NCBI GenBank assembly: GCA_947254465.1
Contig: CAMYEU010000103.1
Coordinates: 1-6,287, forward strand
DNA length: 6,287 nucleotides
Source of the DNA: an uncultured Gemella sp.
Lineage (GTDB): Bacteria > Bacillota > Bacilli > Staphylococcales > Gemellaceae
Direction of reading: 5' to 3'
Shown here one piece after another: positions 1 to 5,996 of the stretch; position 1 is the first letter of the stretch; each line of letters begins with the position of its first letter. The position numbers and the translations under genes were made by a program. The notes beneath the pieces were generated by a model. It was not told the origin of the DNA and made no database searches. It saw nothing but the letters and a program-made list of their open reading frames with translations.

Positions 1-312
1 AAAGATTTAAAACAACCTCTGCGAGATGAACGTGAATCATTCGCTAAGCCATTGTTAAAATCTGATATTCTAACTATAGATGATCTTCAGATTGGTGTTA
101 AATTAGCAGGTACTGTTAGAAATATTACACAGTTTGGAGCATTTATCGACATCGGTTTAAAACAAGATGCGATGGTTCATATTTCAAAAATTAGTAAAAA
201 TTATATAAAAAATCCACTTGATGTTCTTAGTGTAGGTCAAATCGTAGATGTTTATGTAATAGACATAGATAAAGAACGAGGACGTGTTGCACTAGCAATG
301 TTTAAAGATTAA
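1..312 (+). CDS. tex: Tex RNA-binding transcriptional accessory protein, C-terminal fragment (5' truncated by window)
   Basis: The reading frame is open from base 1 to the TAA at 310-312, giving 103 residues with no start in view. The first Met codon, at 52, lies inside the conserved protein, so it is not the true start. Local residues 7-22 (LRDERESFAKPLLKSD) match the Tex segment that links the helix-hairpin-helix region to the last domain. Residues 31-101 form a canonical S1 RNA-binding domain with GTVRNITQFGAFIDIG, a DAMVHISKIS core and a VGQIVDVYVIDID strand pair. Tex is a multi-domain cytoplasmic nucleic-acid-binding protein tied to transcription and RNA metabolism. It normally has about 720 residues, so most of it lies left of the window. 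The protein ends just after the S1 domain, as I expect for Bacillota Tex. The stop is directly followed by the ribosome binding site of the next gene, which suggests cotranscription. An unrelated S1 protein is possible but the linker argues for Tex. Confidence 0.86.
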   Translation, partial: KDLKQPLRDERESFAKPLLKSDILTIDDLQIGVKLAGTVRNITQFGAFIDIGLKQDAMVHISKISKNYIKNPLDVLSVGQIVDVYVIDIDKERGRVALAMFKD

Positions 313-323
313 AGGAGGTAAAA

Positions 324-2183
324 ATGAGTAATAACAAATCAAAATACCTTCCAAGTATAGATAGTTTGAGGGCATTGGCAGTATTAGCCGTTATTATTTA
401 TCATGTTGATGTAAATTACCTACCGGGTGGATTTTTGGGGGTTGATTTATTTTTTGTTTTATCAGGATATTTAATTAGTTCATTAATTATAAAAGAATTC
501 AGAAAAACAGGGACTGTAAATTTATATAACTTCTATATAAGAAGGGCTAGACGTCTGTTACCAGCCGTTTACTTTATGATAACGGTTGGATTAGTAGTAA
601 TGGTGCTTTTTAATGAAGTTCTACTTCGAAAAAGTCATCTAGATGCTATATTTGGTTATATATACTCTAGTAACTGGTGGTATATATTCCATAAGCTTGA
701 CTATTTTGATAGCTTCGGTGCGCAAAGTCCATTTAAACATTTATGGTCTTTAGCAATAGAAGAGCAATTTTATATGATTTTTCCATTGCTATTTTTATTA
801 GTCAATGGAAAGAAAAAATCAAAAGATGGAACGTATAAATTAAATAAGAACTTTTTATATGTTGTTCTTGGGTTAATATTAGTATCATTAATAGCTCATA
901 TTCTTTTATTTGATATAAACAATATTAGTAGAATTTATTTTGGAACTGATACAAGAGCATTTTCTCTGCTTGTAGGAGTAGTAGGAGCAATATTATATCC
1001 TATGGAAAGATTACATTCTAAGGTAACCCCTCAACAAAATATGATTTACAGTATACTTTCACTAGTTTCTATTGCAGGATTAATAACTGTTATGATTTAC
1101 ACATCTGAGTATAATACATGGTTATATAGAGGTGGATTTCTTCTTGTAGCTATATTAGGTTTAATTGTTATTATTAGTAGTGGTAAACAACACACATTAA
1201 TGTCTAAATTATTATCATTTAAACCTATTGTGTTTATTGGGAAAATCTCATATAGTTTATACTTATGGCACTTTCCAGTATTAGTACTAACAACTCCGGT
1301 ATCAGAGATTGGTAATCCAAACATATTCTTCGTTATTCTAAGAATAATTTTAACATTTGTTTTAGCAATTATGAGTTATGTATTTGTTGAAACTCCGATA
1401 AGAAAATTAGGATTTATAAATTACATAAATATTATTTTCAAAAAAATAAGAAAACGATCTAGAAAATCTCGTAATATTTATGTAGGTATTGTTGGAGTAG
1501 TTTCAATATTATTCTTAATGGGTATTTTTGGGAAAAGTGTTCCATTTATTTCTACAGCTTTTGTAAAAGAAATGGAAACTAATAAAGAAACTCAGTTTGT
1601 AAATAACGGAAATAATAAAGATAATAACCAAGAAAAATCTAGTGATTTTAACAAAGATAACAAAGAGAATAAAGATGATAAAAATAATTCTGATAAGAAA
1701 TATAGTTCAGTATTGGTAATGGGAGATTCATTGACAGTTGATATTGGAGAAAAATTCCAAGAACTATATCCAGGAGCTGTTATTGATGGGAAAATTGGAC
1801 GTCAATTATATGTAGCAGTAGAAGAGGCGAAAAGCTATTCTAAATACAATAATGAAAATTCAGCGATAATTTTCCAATTAGGAACTAATGGTCCATTTAC
1901 AGAAAGTCAAATTGAAGAATTAGTAAAAGAGTTCGATAAAGCTGATATTTACTTCGTTAATATTAAAGTACCAAGAGCTTGGGAAAAAACGGTAAATACA
2001 GCATTAAAAGAAGCGCAAGAAAAGCATTCAAATGTTAAACTTATTGATTGGTATTCAGTGGCAAATAGCACTAAGGATTTATTCGAACCAGATAGAGTTC
2101 ACTTAAATCAAACTGGTATAGCTGAAATGGTAACATTAATAGAGAAAAACTTAAAACGCCCAGTGGAAATTAAAGAAAATTAA
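324..2183 (+). CDS. oatA: OatA-like cell-wall O-acetyltransferase (acyltransferase-3 membrane domain plus extracellular SGNH domain)
   Basis: This 619-residue protein has the two-part OatA architecture. Residues 8-360 are an acyltransferase-3 membrane domain of about ten hydrophobic segments. It carries the candidate catalytic H27 (IIYHVDV), GGFLGVDLFFVLSGYLI at 35-51, an RRARR loop at 73-77, WSLAIEEQFY at 141-150 and YSLYLWHFP at 310-318. A basic stretch (about 373-383) precedes a last membrane segment (about 385-405). An Asn/Asp/Lys-rich linker (425-460) leads to an SGNH esterase-type domain with GDS (nucleophile S469), GTNG (520-523) and the D590-x-x-H593 pair. In the family, the membrane part passes acetyl groups outward and the surface domain places them on peptidoglycan MurNAc, giving lysozyme resistance. 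That substrate is inferred here, because related proteins modify other glycans. The length fits Gram-positive OatA (about 600). AGGAGG at 313-318 sits 5 bases before the ATG, and the gap to tex is 11 bases, so the two probably share a transcript. Arg codons are mostly AGA, unlike the CGT-rich ribosomal genes. Confidence 0.88.
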   Translation: MSNNKSKYLPSIDSLRALAVLAVIIYHVDVNYLPGGFLGVDLFFVLSGYLISSLIIKEFRKTGTVNLYNFYIRRARRLLPAVYFMITVGLVVMVLFNEVLLRKSHLDAIFGYIYSSNWWYIFHKLDYFDSFGAQSPFKHLWSLAIEEQFYMIFPLLFLLVNGKKKSKDGTYKLNKNFLYVVLGLILVSLIAHILLFDINNISRIYFGTDTRAFSLLVGVVGAILYPMERLHSKVTPQQNMIYSILSLVSIAGLITVMIYTSEYNTWLYRGGFLLVAILGLIVIISSGKQHTLMSKLLSFKPIVFIGKISYSLYLWHFPVLVLTTPVSEIGNPNIFFVILRIILTFVLAIMSYVFVETPIRKLGFINYINIIFKKIRKRSRKSRNIYVGIVGVVSILFLMGIFGKSVPFISTAFVKEMETNKETQFVNNGNNKDNNQEKSSDFNKDNKENKDDKNNSDKKYSSVLVMGDSLTVDIGEKFQELYPGAVIDGKIGRQLYVAVEEAKSYSKYNNENSAIIFQLGTNGPFTESQIEELVKEFDKADIYFVNIKVPRAWEKTVNTALKEAQEKHSNVKLIDWYSVANSTKDLFEPDRVHLNQTGIAEMVTLIEKNLKRPVEIKEN

Positions 2184-2194
2184 AAATAATTTAG

Positions 2195-2230
2195 AGAACT
2201 AAGTAGTAAAATGCTATTTAGTTCTTTTAT
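2195..2230 (+). terminator. Rho-independent terminator after the oatA-like gene
   Basis: Arms at 2195-2206 (AGAACTAAGTAG) and 2214-2225 (CTATTTAGTTCT) form a 12-bp stem with one G-U pair around a 7-base loop. A T-rich tail (TTTATTTAT) follows. The hairpin starts 11 bases after the stop codon and separates the tex/oatA unit from gltX. The stem is AT-rich, so efficiency may be moderate. The upstream A-rich flank could let it act weakly on the other strand. Confidence 0.75.
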
Positions 2231-2317
2231 TTATAAAAGAATTAGTATTTGATAATAGATTTGATTAAAATATTATGAAATTAAAGTATCAATTCTGTTT
2301 GAAATATTTAACTTTCG

Positions 2318-2347
2318 TTGAAATATCAATATAGTTTGTGATATAAT
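2318..2347 (+). promoter_or_regulatory. gltX promoter (extended -10)
   Basis: The -10 box TATAAT at 2342-2347 is preceded by TGTGA (2337-2341), a TRTG-type extended -10 typical of Gram-positive promoters. TTGAAA at 2318-2323 serves as the -35 box with an 18-base spacer. The predicted start of transcription is near 2354, giving a short 5' leader of about 38 bases. A second TATAAT at 2358-2363 could be an alternative -10 but lacks a good -35. The leader is too short for a T-box. Confidence 0.75.
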
Positions 2348-2391
2348 ATCTTAGTATTATAATTTATTTAATAATAAAAAAGGAGATAACT

Positions 2392-3855
2392 ATGACAAAA
2401 GTAAGAGTAAGATATGCACCATCTCCAACAGGAAATTTACATATCGGAAATGCAAGAACTGCATTATTTAATTACCTTTTTGCTAAACATAACGGTGGAG
2501 ATTTCGTATTAAGAATTGAAGATACGGACTTCAAACGTAATAAAGAAGAAGGTGAACGTAGCCAGCTTAAATACATGAACTGGTTAGGTCTAGATTATGA
2601 TGAAGGTATTGGAAAAGAAAAAGAATTTGGCCCATACCGTCAATCTGAGAGAATCGATATTTACCAAAAATATGCTGATCAACTTATCGCAGAAGATAAA
2701 GCTTATAAATGCTACATGACAGCTGAAGAATTAGAAGCTGAAAGAGAAGAGCAAATTGCTAACGGATTACCACCGCGTTACAGTGGAAAACATGCTAACT
2801 TAACAAAAGAAGAGCAAGAAGCTTTTGAAAAAGAAGGTAGAAAACCTGCTATCCGTATCCGTGTTCCTCAAGACAGAACATACAAATTTGACGATATGGT
2901 TAAAGGTGAATTATCATTCGAAGGGCATGACTTTGGTGATTTCGTAATCGTTAAAAATGATGGAGTAGCAACGTACAACTTCGCTGTTGTTATCGATGAC
3001 TACTTAATGAAAATTTCTCATGTATTACGTGGAGATGACCACGTTTCTAATACACCAAAACAACTTGTTGTATATGAAGCATTAGGATTTGAACCACCGA
3101 GATTTGGTCACATGACTCTAATCGTAAATGAAAATAAGAAAAAATTATCAAAACGTGATGAAAGTATTATTCAATTTATCGAACAATACGATGAATTAGG
3201 ATACCTGCCAGAAGCATTATTTAACTTTATCGCTTTATTAGGATGGTCTCCAGAAGGTGAACAAGAAATCTTCTCTAAAGAAGAATTCGTGAAAATTTTT
3301 GATGAAAAACGTCTAAGTAAATCACCTGCGTTCTTCGATAACAATAAACTTACTTGGATTAATAACCAATACATCAAAGCTCAACCTTTAGAAAGAATCG
3401 TAGATTTATCATTACCATTCTTCATTAAAGAAGGTGTAGCGACAGCTGAAGAAGTAGAAGCTAATAAAGCTTGGTTTGAAAAATTAATTTCATTATACCA
3501 ACCACAAATGAGTTACGGAGCTGAAATTGTTGAGTTAACAAAACAATTCTTTGTAGAAGATGTTAAATTCGATGAAGAAGAATTAGAAATCTTAAAACAA
3601 GAAACTACAGCAACAGTATTCGAAGATTTCTTAACAAAAGTTACTGAAGTAGAAGAATTCACAGCTGATAACATCAAAGCTTTAATCAAAGCAATTCAAA
3701 AAGATACAGGGGTAAAAGGTAAAAACTTATTTATGCCGATCCGTATCGCATCAACAGGATCAATGCATGGTCCTGAATTAAATACAAGTTTAGAATTACT
3801 TGGTAAAGAACGTGTAGCTGCTAGAGTAAAAGCTGCATTAGAAACAATAAAATAG
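2392..3855 (+). CDS. gltX: Glutamate--tRNA ligase (GluRS)
   Basis: The product is a 487-residue class I aminoacyl-tRNA synthetase of the cytoplasm. It joins glutamate to tRNA(Glu) using ATP. In Bacillota the enzyme is usually non-discriminating and also charges tRNA(Gln), which GatCAB then amidates; this is family knowledge and cannot be read from the sequence. The N-terminal Rossmann domain begins RVRYAPSPTGNLHIGNART, containing the HIGH-type signature HIGN (17-20). RIEDTD follows at 41-46. The KMSKS-type loop is KLSKR at 251-255, and LRGDDHVSN at 212-220 is typical of GluRS. The C-terminal anticodon-binding region is complete through GKNLFMPIRIASTG. Length is close to Bacillus GluRS (483). 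AAGGAG at 2380-2385 lies 6 bases before the ATG. The gene has its own promoter and a terminator on each side, so it is probably monocistronic. Confidence 0.97.
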   Translation: MTKVRVRYAPSPTGNLHIGNARTALFNYLFAKHNGGDFVLRIEDTDFKRNKEEGERSQLKYMNWLGLDYDEGIGKEKEFGPYRQSERIDIYQKYADQLIAEDKAYKCYMTAEELEAEREEQIANGLPPRYSGKHANLTKEEQEAFEKEGRKPAIRIRVPQDRTYKFDDMVKGELSFEGHDFGDFVIVKNDGVATYNFAVVIDDYLMKISHVLRGDDHVSNTPKQLVVYEALGFEPPRFGHMTLIVNENKKKLSKRDESIIQFIEQYDELGYLPEALFNFIALLGWSPEGEQEIFSKEEFVKIFDEKRLSKSPAFFDNNKLTWINNQYIKAQPLERIVDLSLPFFIKEGVATAEEVEANKAWFEKLISLYQPQMSYGAEIVELTKQFFVEDVKFDEEELEILKQETTATVFEDFLTKVTEVEEFTADNIKALIKAIQKDTGVKGKNLFMPIRIASTGSMHGPELNTSLELLGKERVAARVKAALETIK

Positions 3856-3891
3856 TTAATAAGTAACGATAAATTAAGGGTGAAATAAGTT

Positions 3892-3932
3892 AGAACTACT
3901 AAATTTTAGAGTAGCTCTTAATTTTAATTTTT
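3892..3932 (+). terminator. Probable Rho-independent terminator of gltX
   Basis: Arms AGAACTACT (3892-3900) and AGTAGCTCT (3910-3918) pair with one A-C mismatch around a 9-base loop. The tail at 3919-3932 is T-rich (TTAATTTTAATTTTT region). It begins 36 bases after the gltX stop. The mismatch and interrupted T-run make it weaker than the terminator after rpsI. Confidence 0.6.
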
Positions 3933-3980
3933 CAGGGCGAAAAAAGATAGAGAAATATAAATAAAAGTAAAGAAAATATC

Positions 3981-4009
3981 TTGACATTTATCTTCAAATA
4001 AGGTATTAT
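3981..4009 (+). promoter_or_regulatory. rplM-rpsI operon promoter
   Basis: A perfect TTGACA (3981-3986) and a TATTAT -10 (4004-4009) are separated by the ideal 17 bases. The 40 bases upstream (3940-3980) are strongly A-rich with short A-tracts, like an UP element of a highly expressed ribosomal operon. Transcription should start near 4016, leaving an untranslated leader of about 88 bases before rplM. Confidence 0.88.
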
Positions 4010-4015
4010 TACTTA

Positions 4016-4100
4016 TGATATTGTTTATATATCTTCACGAGTAAGCCCCGGAAAACTTAGTCGTTATGACAGATTTAAAACAACATCTAGGAGGAAAAAA
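4016..4100 (+). ncRNA. Structured rplM 5' leader, candidate L13 autoregulatory leader
   Basis: The leader between the predicted transcription start and the rplM start can fold. ACGA-g-TAAG (4037-4045) pairs with CTTA-g-TCGT (4056-4064), two 4-bp helices flanking a G-G mismatch, around the loop CCCCGGAAAA. ATCT at 4031-4034 can close an outer helix with AGAT at 4071-4074. The same AGAT can instead pair with ATCT at 4085-4088, which directly abuts the AGGAGG ribosome binding site (4089-4094). An L13 leader family upstream of rplM-rpsI is known in Bacillota and is thought to let L13 repress its own operon. Membership of this leader in that family is inferred from position and foldability; I did not align it. 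Confidence 0.6.
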
Positions 4101-4103
4101 GAC

Positions 4104-4541
4104 ATGCGTCAAACATATATGGCAAAGCCATCAACTGTAGAAAAAAAATGGTATGTAATCGATGCTGAAGGACAAACTTTAGGTCGCTTATCATCAGAGG
4201 TAGCTTCAATTTTAAGAGGAAAACACAAACCTACTTATACACCACACATCGATACTGGGGATAATGTTATCATTATCAACGCTGAGAAAATTGTGTTAAC
4301 TGGTAAAAAATTAACTGATAAAATTTACCGTCGTCACACAATGCACCCAGGTGGGTTAAAAGAAAGAACTGCTGGATTAATGGTAGAAAAATATCCAGAA
4401 GAACTTTTAGAACTATCTATCAAAGGTATGTTACCAAAAAATACTTTAGGTAGAGCTCAAGGAATGAAACTTCACGTTTACCGTGGAGCTGAACACCCAC
4501 ACGCAGCACAAAAACCAGAAAAATACGAATTACGTGGATAA
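4104..4541 (+). CDS. rplM: 50S ribosomal protein L13
   Basis: The product is a 145-residue L13, the same length as in Bacillus. L13 is an early-assembly protein of the large ribosomal subunit and binds 23S rRNA. Conserved L13 blocks are visible: KWYVIDAEGQTLGRLSSEVA (15-34), GKHKPTYTPHIDTGDNVIIIN, then RRHTMHPGG, IKGMLPKNTLG and the C-terminal HPHAAQKPEKYELRG. AGGAGG (4089-4094) lies 9 bases before the ATG at 4104, which favours this start over the in-frame Met at residue 6. The N-terminus MRQTYMA also resembles staphylococcal L13. It is the first gene of a two-gene operon with rpsI, 19 bases downstream. Expression is probably controlled through the structured leader. Confidence 0.98.
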   Translation: MRQTYMAKPSTVEKKWYVIDAEGQTLGRLSSEVASILRGKHKPTYTPHIDTGDNVIIINAEKIVLTGKKLTDKIYRRHTMHPGGLKERTAGLMVEKYPEELLELSIKGMLPKNTLGRAQGMKLHVYRGAEHPHAAQKPEKYELRG

Positions 4542-4560
4542 TATAGGAGGAAATAATTAA

Positions 4561-4953
4561 ATGGCACAAGTAGAATATCGCGGTACAGGACGCCGTAAAA
4601 GCTCAGTAGCACGTGTAAGATTAGTACCTGGAACAGGGAAAGTTGTTATCAACAACAGAGAAATGCGTGAATACTTACCATTAGAATCATTAGTATTAGA
4701 CTTAATGCAACCTTTAGAAGTTACATCTACTACAGGTAACTATGACGTTTTAGTTAACGTTAACGGTGGAGGATACACAGGACAAGCTCAAGCAATCCGT
4801 CACGGAATTGCACGTGCTTTACTAGAAGTAAACCCAGAATACCGTAAAGACTTAAAACCAGCAGGATTACTAACTCGTGACCCTCGTATGAAAGAACGTA
4901 AAAAATACGGTCTTCGTGGTGCGAGACGTGCTCCTCAATTCTCAAAACGTTAA
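4561..4953 (+). CDS. rpsI: 30S ribosomal protein S9
   Basis: The product is a 130-residue S9 of normal bacterial length, located in the head of the small ribosomal subunit. Signature blocks are YRGTGRRKSSVARVRL (6-21), a VNVNGGGYTGQAQAIRHGIARALL core and the basic tail KKYGLRGARRAPQFSKR. In the family, the final Ser-Lys-Arg reaches the P-site tRNA. AGGAGG at 4545-4550 lies 10 bases before the ATG. The gene follows rplM after 19 bases with no promoter between them, the conserved L13-S9 pairing. Arg codons are almost all CGT, as expected for a highly expressed gene. Confidence 0.98.
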   Translation: MAQVEYRGTGRRKSSVARVRLVPGTGKVVINNREMREYLPLESLVLDLMQPLEVTSTTGNYDVLVNVNGGGYTGQAQAIRHGIARALLEVNPEYRKDLKPAGLLTRDPRMKERKKYGLRGARRAPQFSKR

Positions 4954-4978
4954 TATTGGTCTTATACCAAATTGCGTC

Positions 4979-5013
4979 AAGACATCAGAGAACTTTCTCT
5001 GGTGTCTTTTTTT
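4979..5013 (+). terminator. Strong Rho-independent terminator of rplM-rpsI
   Basis: Arms at 4979-4991 (AAGACATCAGAGA) and 4996-5008 (TCTCTGGTGTCTT) make a 13-bp stem with one T-G wobble and a 4-base loop (ACTT). They run straight into seven T residues (5007-5013). It begins 25 bases after the rpsI stop and is the best terminator in the window. Confidence 0.93.
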
Positions 5014-5088
5014 ATGAAAATTGAGAGGTGAAATTAAAAAAATTAATGATGTAGCTAACTAGAAAATACAAGTAATCCATTTTAAGAA

Positions 5089-5135
5089 AAAATACTTGAA
5101 AAATCATTATATTTATAATAATTTTCAAGTATTTT
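5089..5135 (-). terminator. Long hairpin in the convergent gap, probable terminator of the minus-strand gene
   Basis: Perfect 14-bp arms AAAATACTTGAAAA (5089-5102) and TTTTCAAGTATTTT (5122-5135) surround a 19-base AT-rich loop. The loop can itself pair through ATTATA (5106-5111) and TATAAT (5114-5119). Read on the minus strand, the hairpin starts 11 bases after the stop of the 206-residue gene and ends in six T residues before a C. This fits a terminator on that strand. On the plus strand the T-run is only four long, so any plus-strand role would be secondary. Confidence 0.7.
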
Positions 5136-5146
5136 AAATTAATATA

Positions 5147-5767
5147 TTATTCGTAAATCTCTGAATCTTTTAAAGTGAAAACTACTTCAGTTCCAGATGG
5201 ATAATTATCTAATGATAAGAGAAGTATTTTTTCTTCAATTTTTTTAGGTTTAATTTCTGCGCTTACTTGAGCTATTTCATTCAATTCATCGTATAAATTT
5301 TTAAATAATTTTGCATCTTTTACTTTAATCTTTGGATTTATTTGATAAATTGGTGTTTCGCCAAACCAAGTATCTTCATTTTGGAAATCGATTTCTGATT
5401 TCTCATTGATTTTTAATTTTATTGCGATATCATAATCAAATGTATAACGATCAAAAAGTTTAGCTAGATTACTGATATAGTCATGGGATCCTTTATTTGA
5501 TCCATTGATAAATTTTAATTTTGCACTGTAATCTATAGCATTAAAATCGAAAATTTCTGCCATTTTGAAAACATCAAATTCATCGTAAACATCAGAAGTT
5601 ACAAAATTGACTTTAATATCATATCCCACACGTTGAAATTCTTGATATTTTTCTAGAAGCTGTTCTACTGTAGCATCTTCAATGTTTTCTTTTACATTTG
5701 TAACAGATTCTTTTCCATCTTCAATAACTTCTTGTTTAGGATATTTAACTGTTAATATATAACTCAT
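5147..5767 (-). CDS. Hypothetical protein, 206 residues, helix-strand repeat-like
   Basis: I do not recognise this protein. AGGAGG (complement of 5777-5782) lies 9 bases before the ATG (complement of 5765-5767). A promoter upstream and a hairpin terminator downstream support a real single-gene unit. The product looks cytosolic: no signal peptide, no membrane segment, no Cys, one Trp (W134) and one His (H95), and many Asp, Glu and Lys. Three segments share a pattern of amphipathic helix followed by an alternating strand. They are about 33-56 (ending YDIKVNFV), 65-87 (MAEIFDF, ending AKLKFI) and 97-120 (LAKLFDR, ending AIKLKI). A looser fourth copy lies at 149-173 (AKLFKNLYDEL...AEIK) after a longer loop. 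This suggests a degenerate alpha/beta repeat fold, perhaps for binding rather than catalysis, since no catalytic motif is seen. It converges on rpsI and is divergent from the peptidase C26 gene, with which it may share control from the intergenic region. Confidence 0.8.
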   Translation of the reverse strand: MSYILTVKYPKQEVIEDGKESVTNVKENIEDATVEQLLEKYQEFQRVGYDIKVNFVTSDVYDEFDVFKMAEIFDFNAIDYSAKLKFINGSNKGSHDYISNLAKLFDRYTFDYDIAIKLKINEKSEIDFQNEDTWFGETPIYQINPKIKVKDAKLFKNLYDELNEIAQVSAEIKPKKIEEKILLLSLDNYPSGTEVVFTLKDSEIYE

Positions 5768-5801
5768 TCAATTATACCTCCTTAAATTTAACACAATTTA
5801 T

Positions 5802-5830
5802 ATTATACATATCTTTTCATCTATTTACAA
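5802..5830 (-). promoter_or_regulatory. Promoter of the 206-residue minus-strand gene
   Basis: Read on the minus strand, TTGTAA (complement of 5825-5830, 4 of 6 to consensus) and a perfect TATAAT (complement of 5802-5807) are 17 bases apart. Transcription should start near 5795, about 28 bases before the start codon, leaving room for the ribosome binding site at 5777-5782. Confidence 0.7.
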
Positions 5831-5896
5831 TAGTGTAATATTAGATTTAATAAATTTACGATTATTATCATAATTTATCAAGTAATTGTTTTTTCA

Positions 5897-5920
5897 AATT
5901 TTCAGAAACGTCTGAAAATA
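5897..5920. promoter_or_regulatory. Palindromic operator, candidate tandem CodY box
   Basis: A 9-bp inverted repeat, ATTTTCAGA (5898-5906) and TCTGAAAAT (5911-5919), is separated by AACG. Compared with the CodY consensus AATTTTCWGAAAATT, bases 5897-5911 match 13 of 15 and bases 5906-5920 match 11 of 15. The two motifs overlap by 6 bases, the arrangement described for functional CodY sites. It lies 14 bases upstream of the -35 box of the plus-strand peptidase C26 gene and about 66 bases from the minus-strand promoter. It is not followed by a T-run and sits between divergent genes, so a terminator role is unlikely. Whether the host has CodY cannot be seen here. Confidence 0.6.
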
Positions 5921-5934
5921 GTGAATTTATAATC

Positions 5935-5963
5935 TTGACATTTTTATGCAAACTTTATATAAT
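5935..5963 (+). promoter_or_regulatory. Consensus promoter of the peptidase C26 gene
   Basis: TTGACA (5935-5940) and TATAAT (5958-5963) both match the housekeeping sigma consensus perfectly, with the optimal 17-base spacer. Transcription should begin near 5970. An ATG inside the spacer (5946) opens the same frame as the gene but lies upstream of the transcription start, so it cannot be the start codon. Confidence 0.9.
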
Positions 5964-5981
5964 AAGAAACATAAATTAAAG

Positions 5982-5988
5982 AGGAGGT
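5982..5988 (+). promoter_or_regulatory. Ribosome binding site fixing the peptidase C26 start
   Basis: AGGAGGT at 5982-5988 lies 8 bases before the ATG at 5997. Together with the promoter position it fixes translation at 5997 and rules out the in-frame ATG at 5946. Confidence 0.9.
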
Positions 5989-5996
5989 CATTGCAT

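Noticed and set aside
1097..1324. Minus-strand open frame of 75 codons inside the acetyltransferase gene
   Set aside because: It lies wholly within a well-supported membrane protein gene, its product resembles no family I know, and it has no clear ribosome binding site or promoter.
2226..2391. T-box or other riboswitch upstream of gltX
   Set aside because: The predicted transcription start near 2354 leaves only about 38 bases of leader, with no T-box motif or specifier hairpin.
3171..3377. Minus-strand open frame of 68 codons inside gltX
   Set aside because: It is antisense to a highly conserved gene and no expression signals support it.
4760..4945. Minus-strand open frame of 61 codons inside rpsI
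   Set aside because: It is a shadow of the conserved S9 coding sequence.
5898..5919. The palindrome read as a Rho-independent terminator
   Set aside because: It lies between divergent genes, so no transcript needs to end there, and neither side carries a proper T-run beyond the arms.
5946..5996. N-terminal extension of the peptidase C26 gene from the ATG at 5946
   Set aside because: This ATG lies between the -35 and -10 boxes, upstream of the predicted transcription start. AGGAGGT and the ATG at 5997 give the normal family N-terminus.
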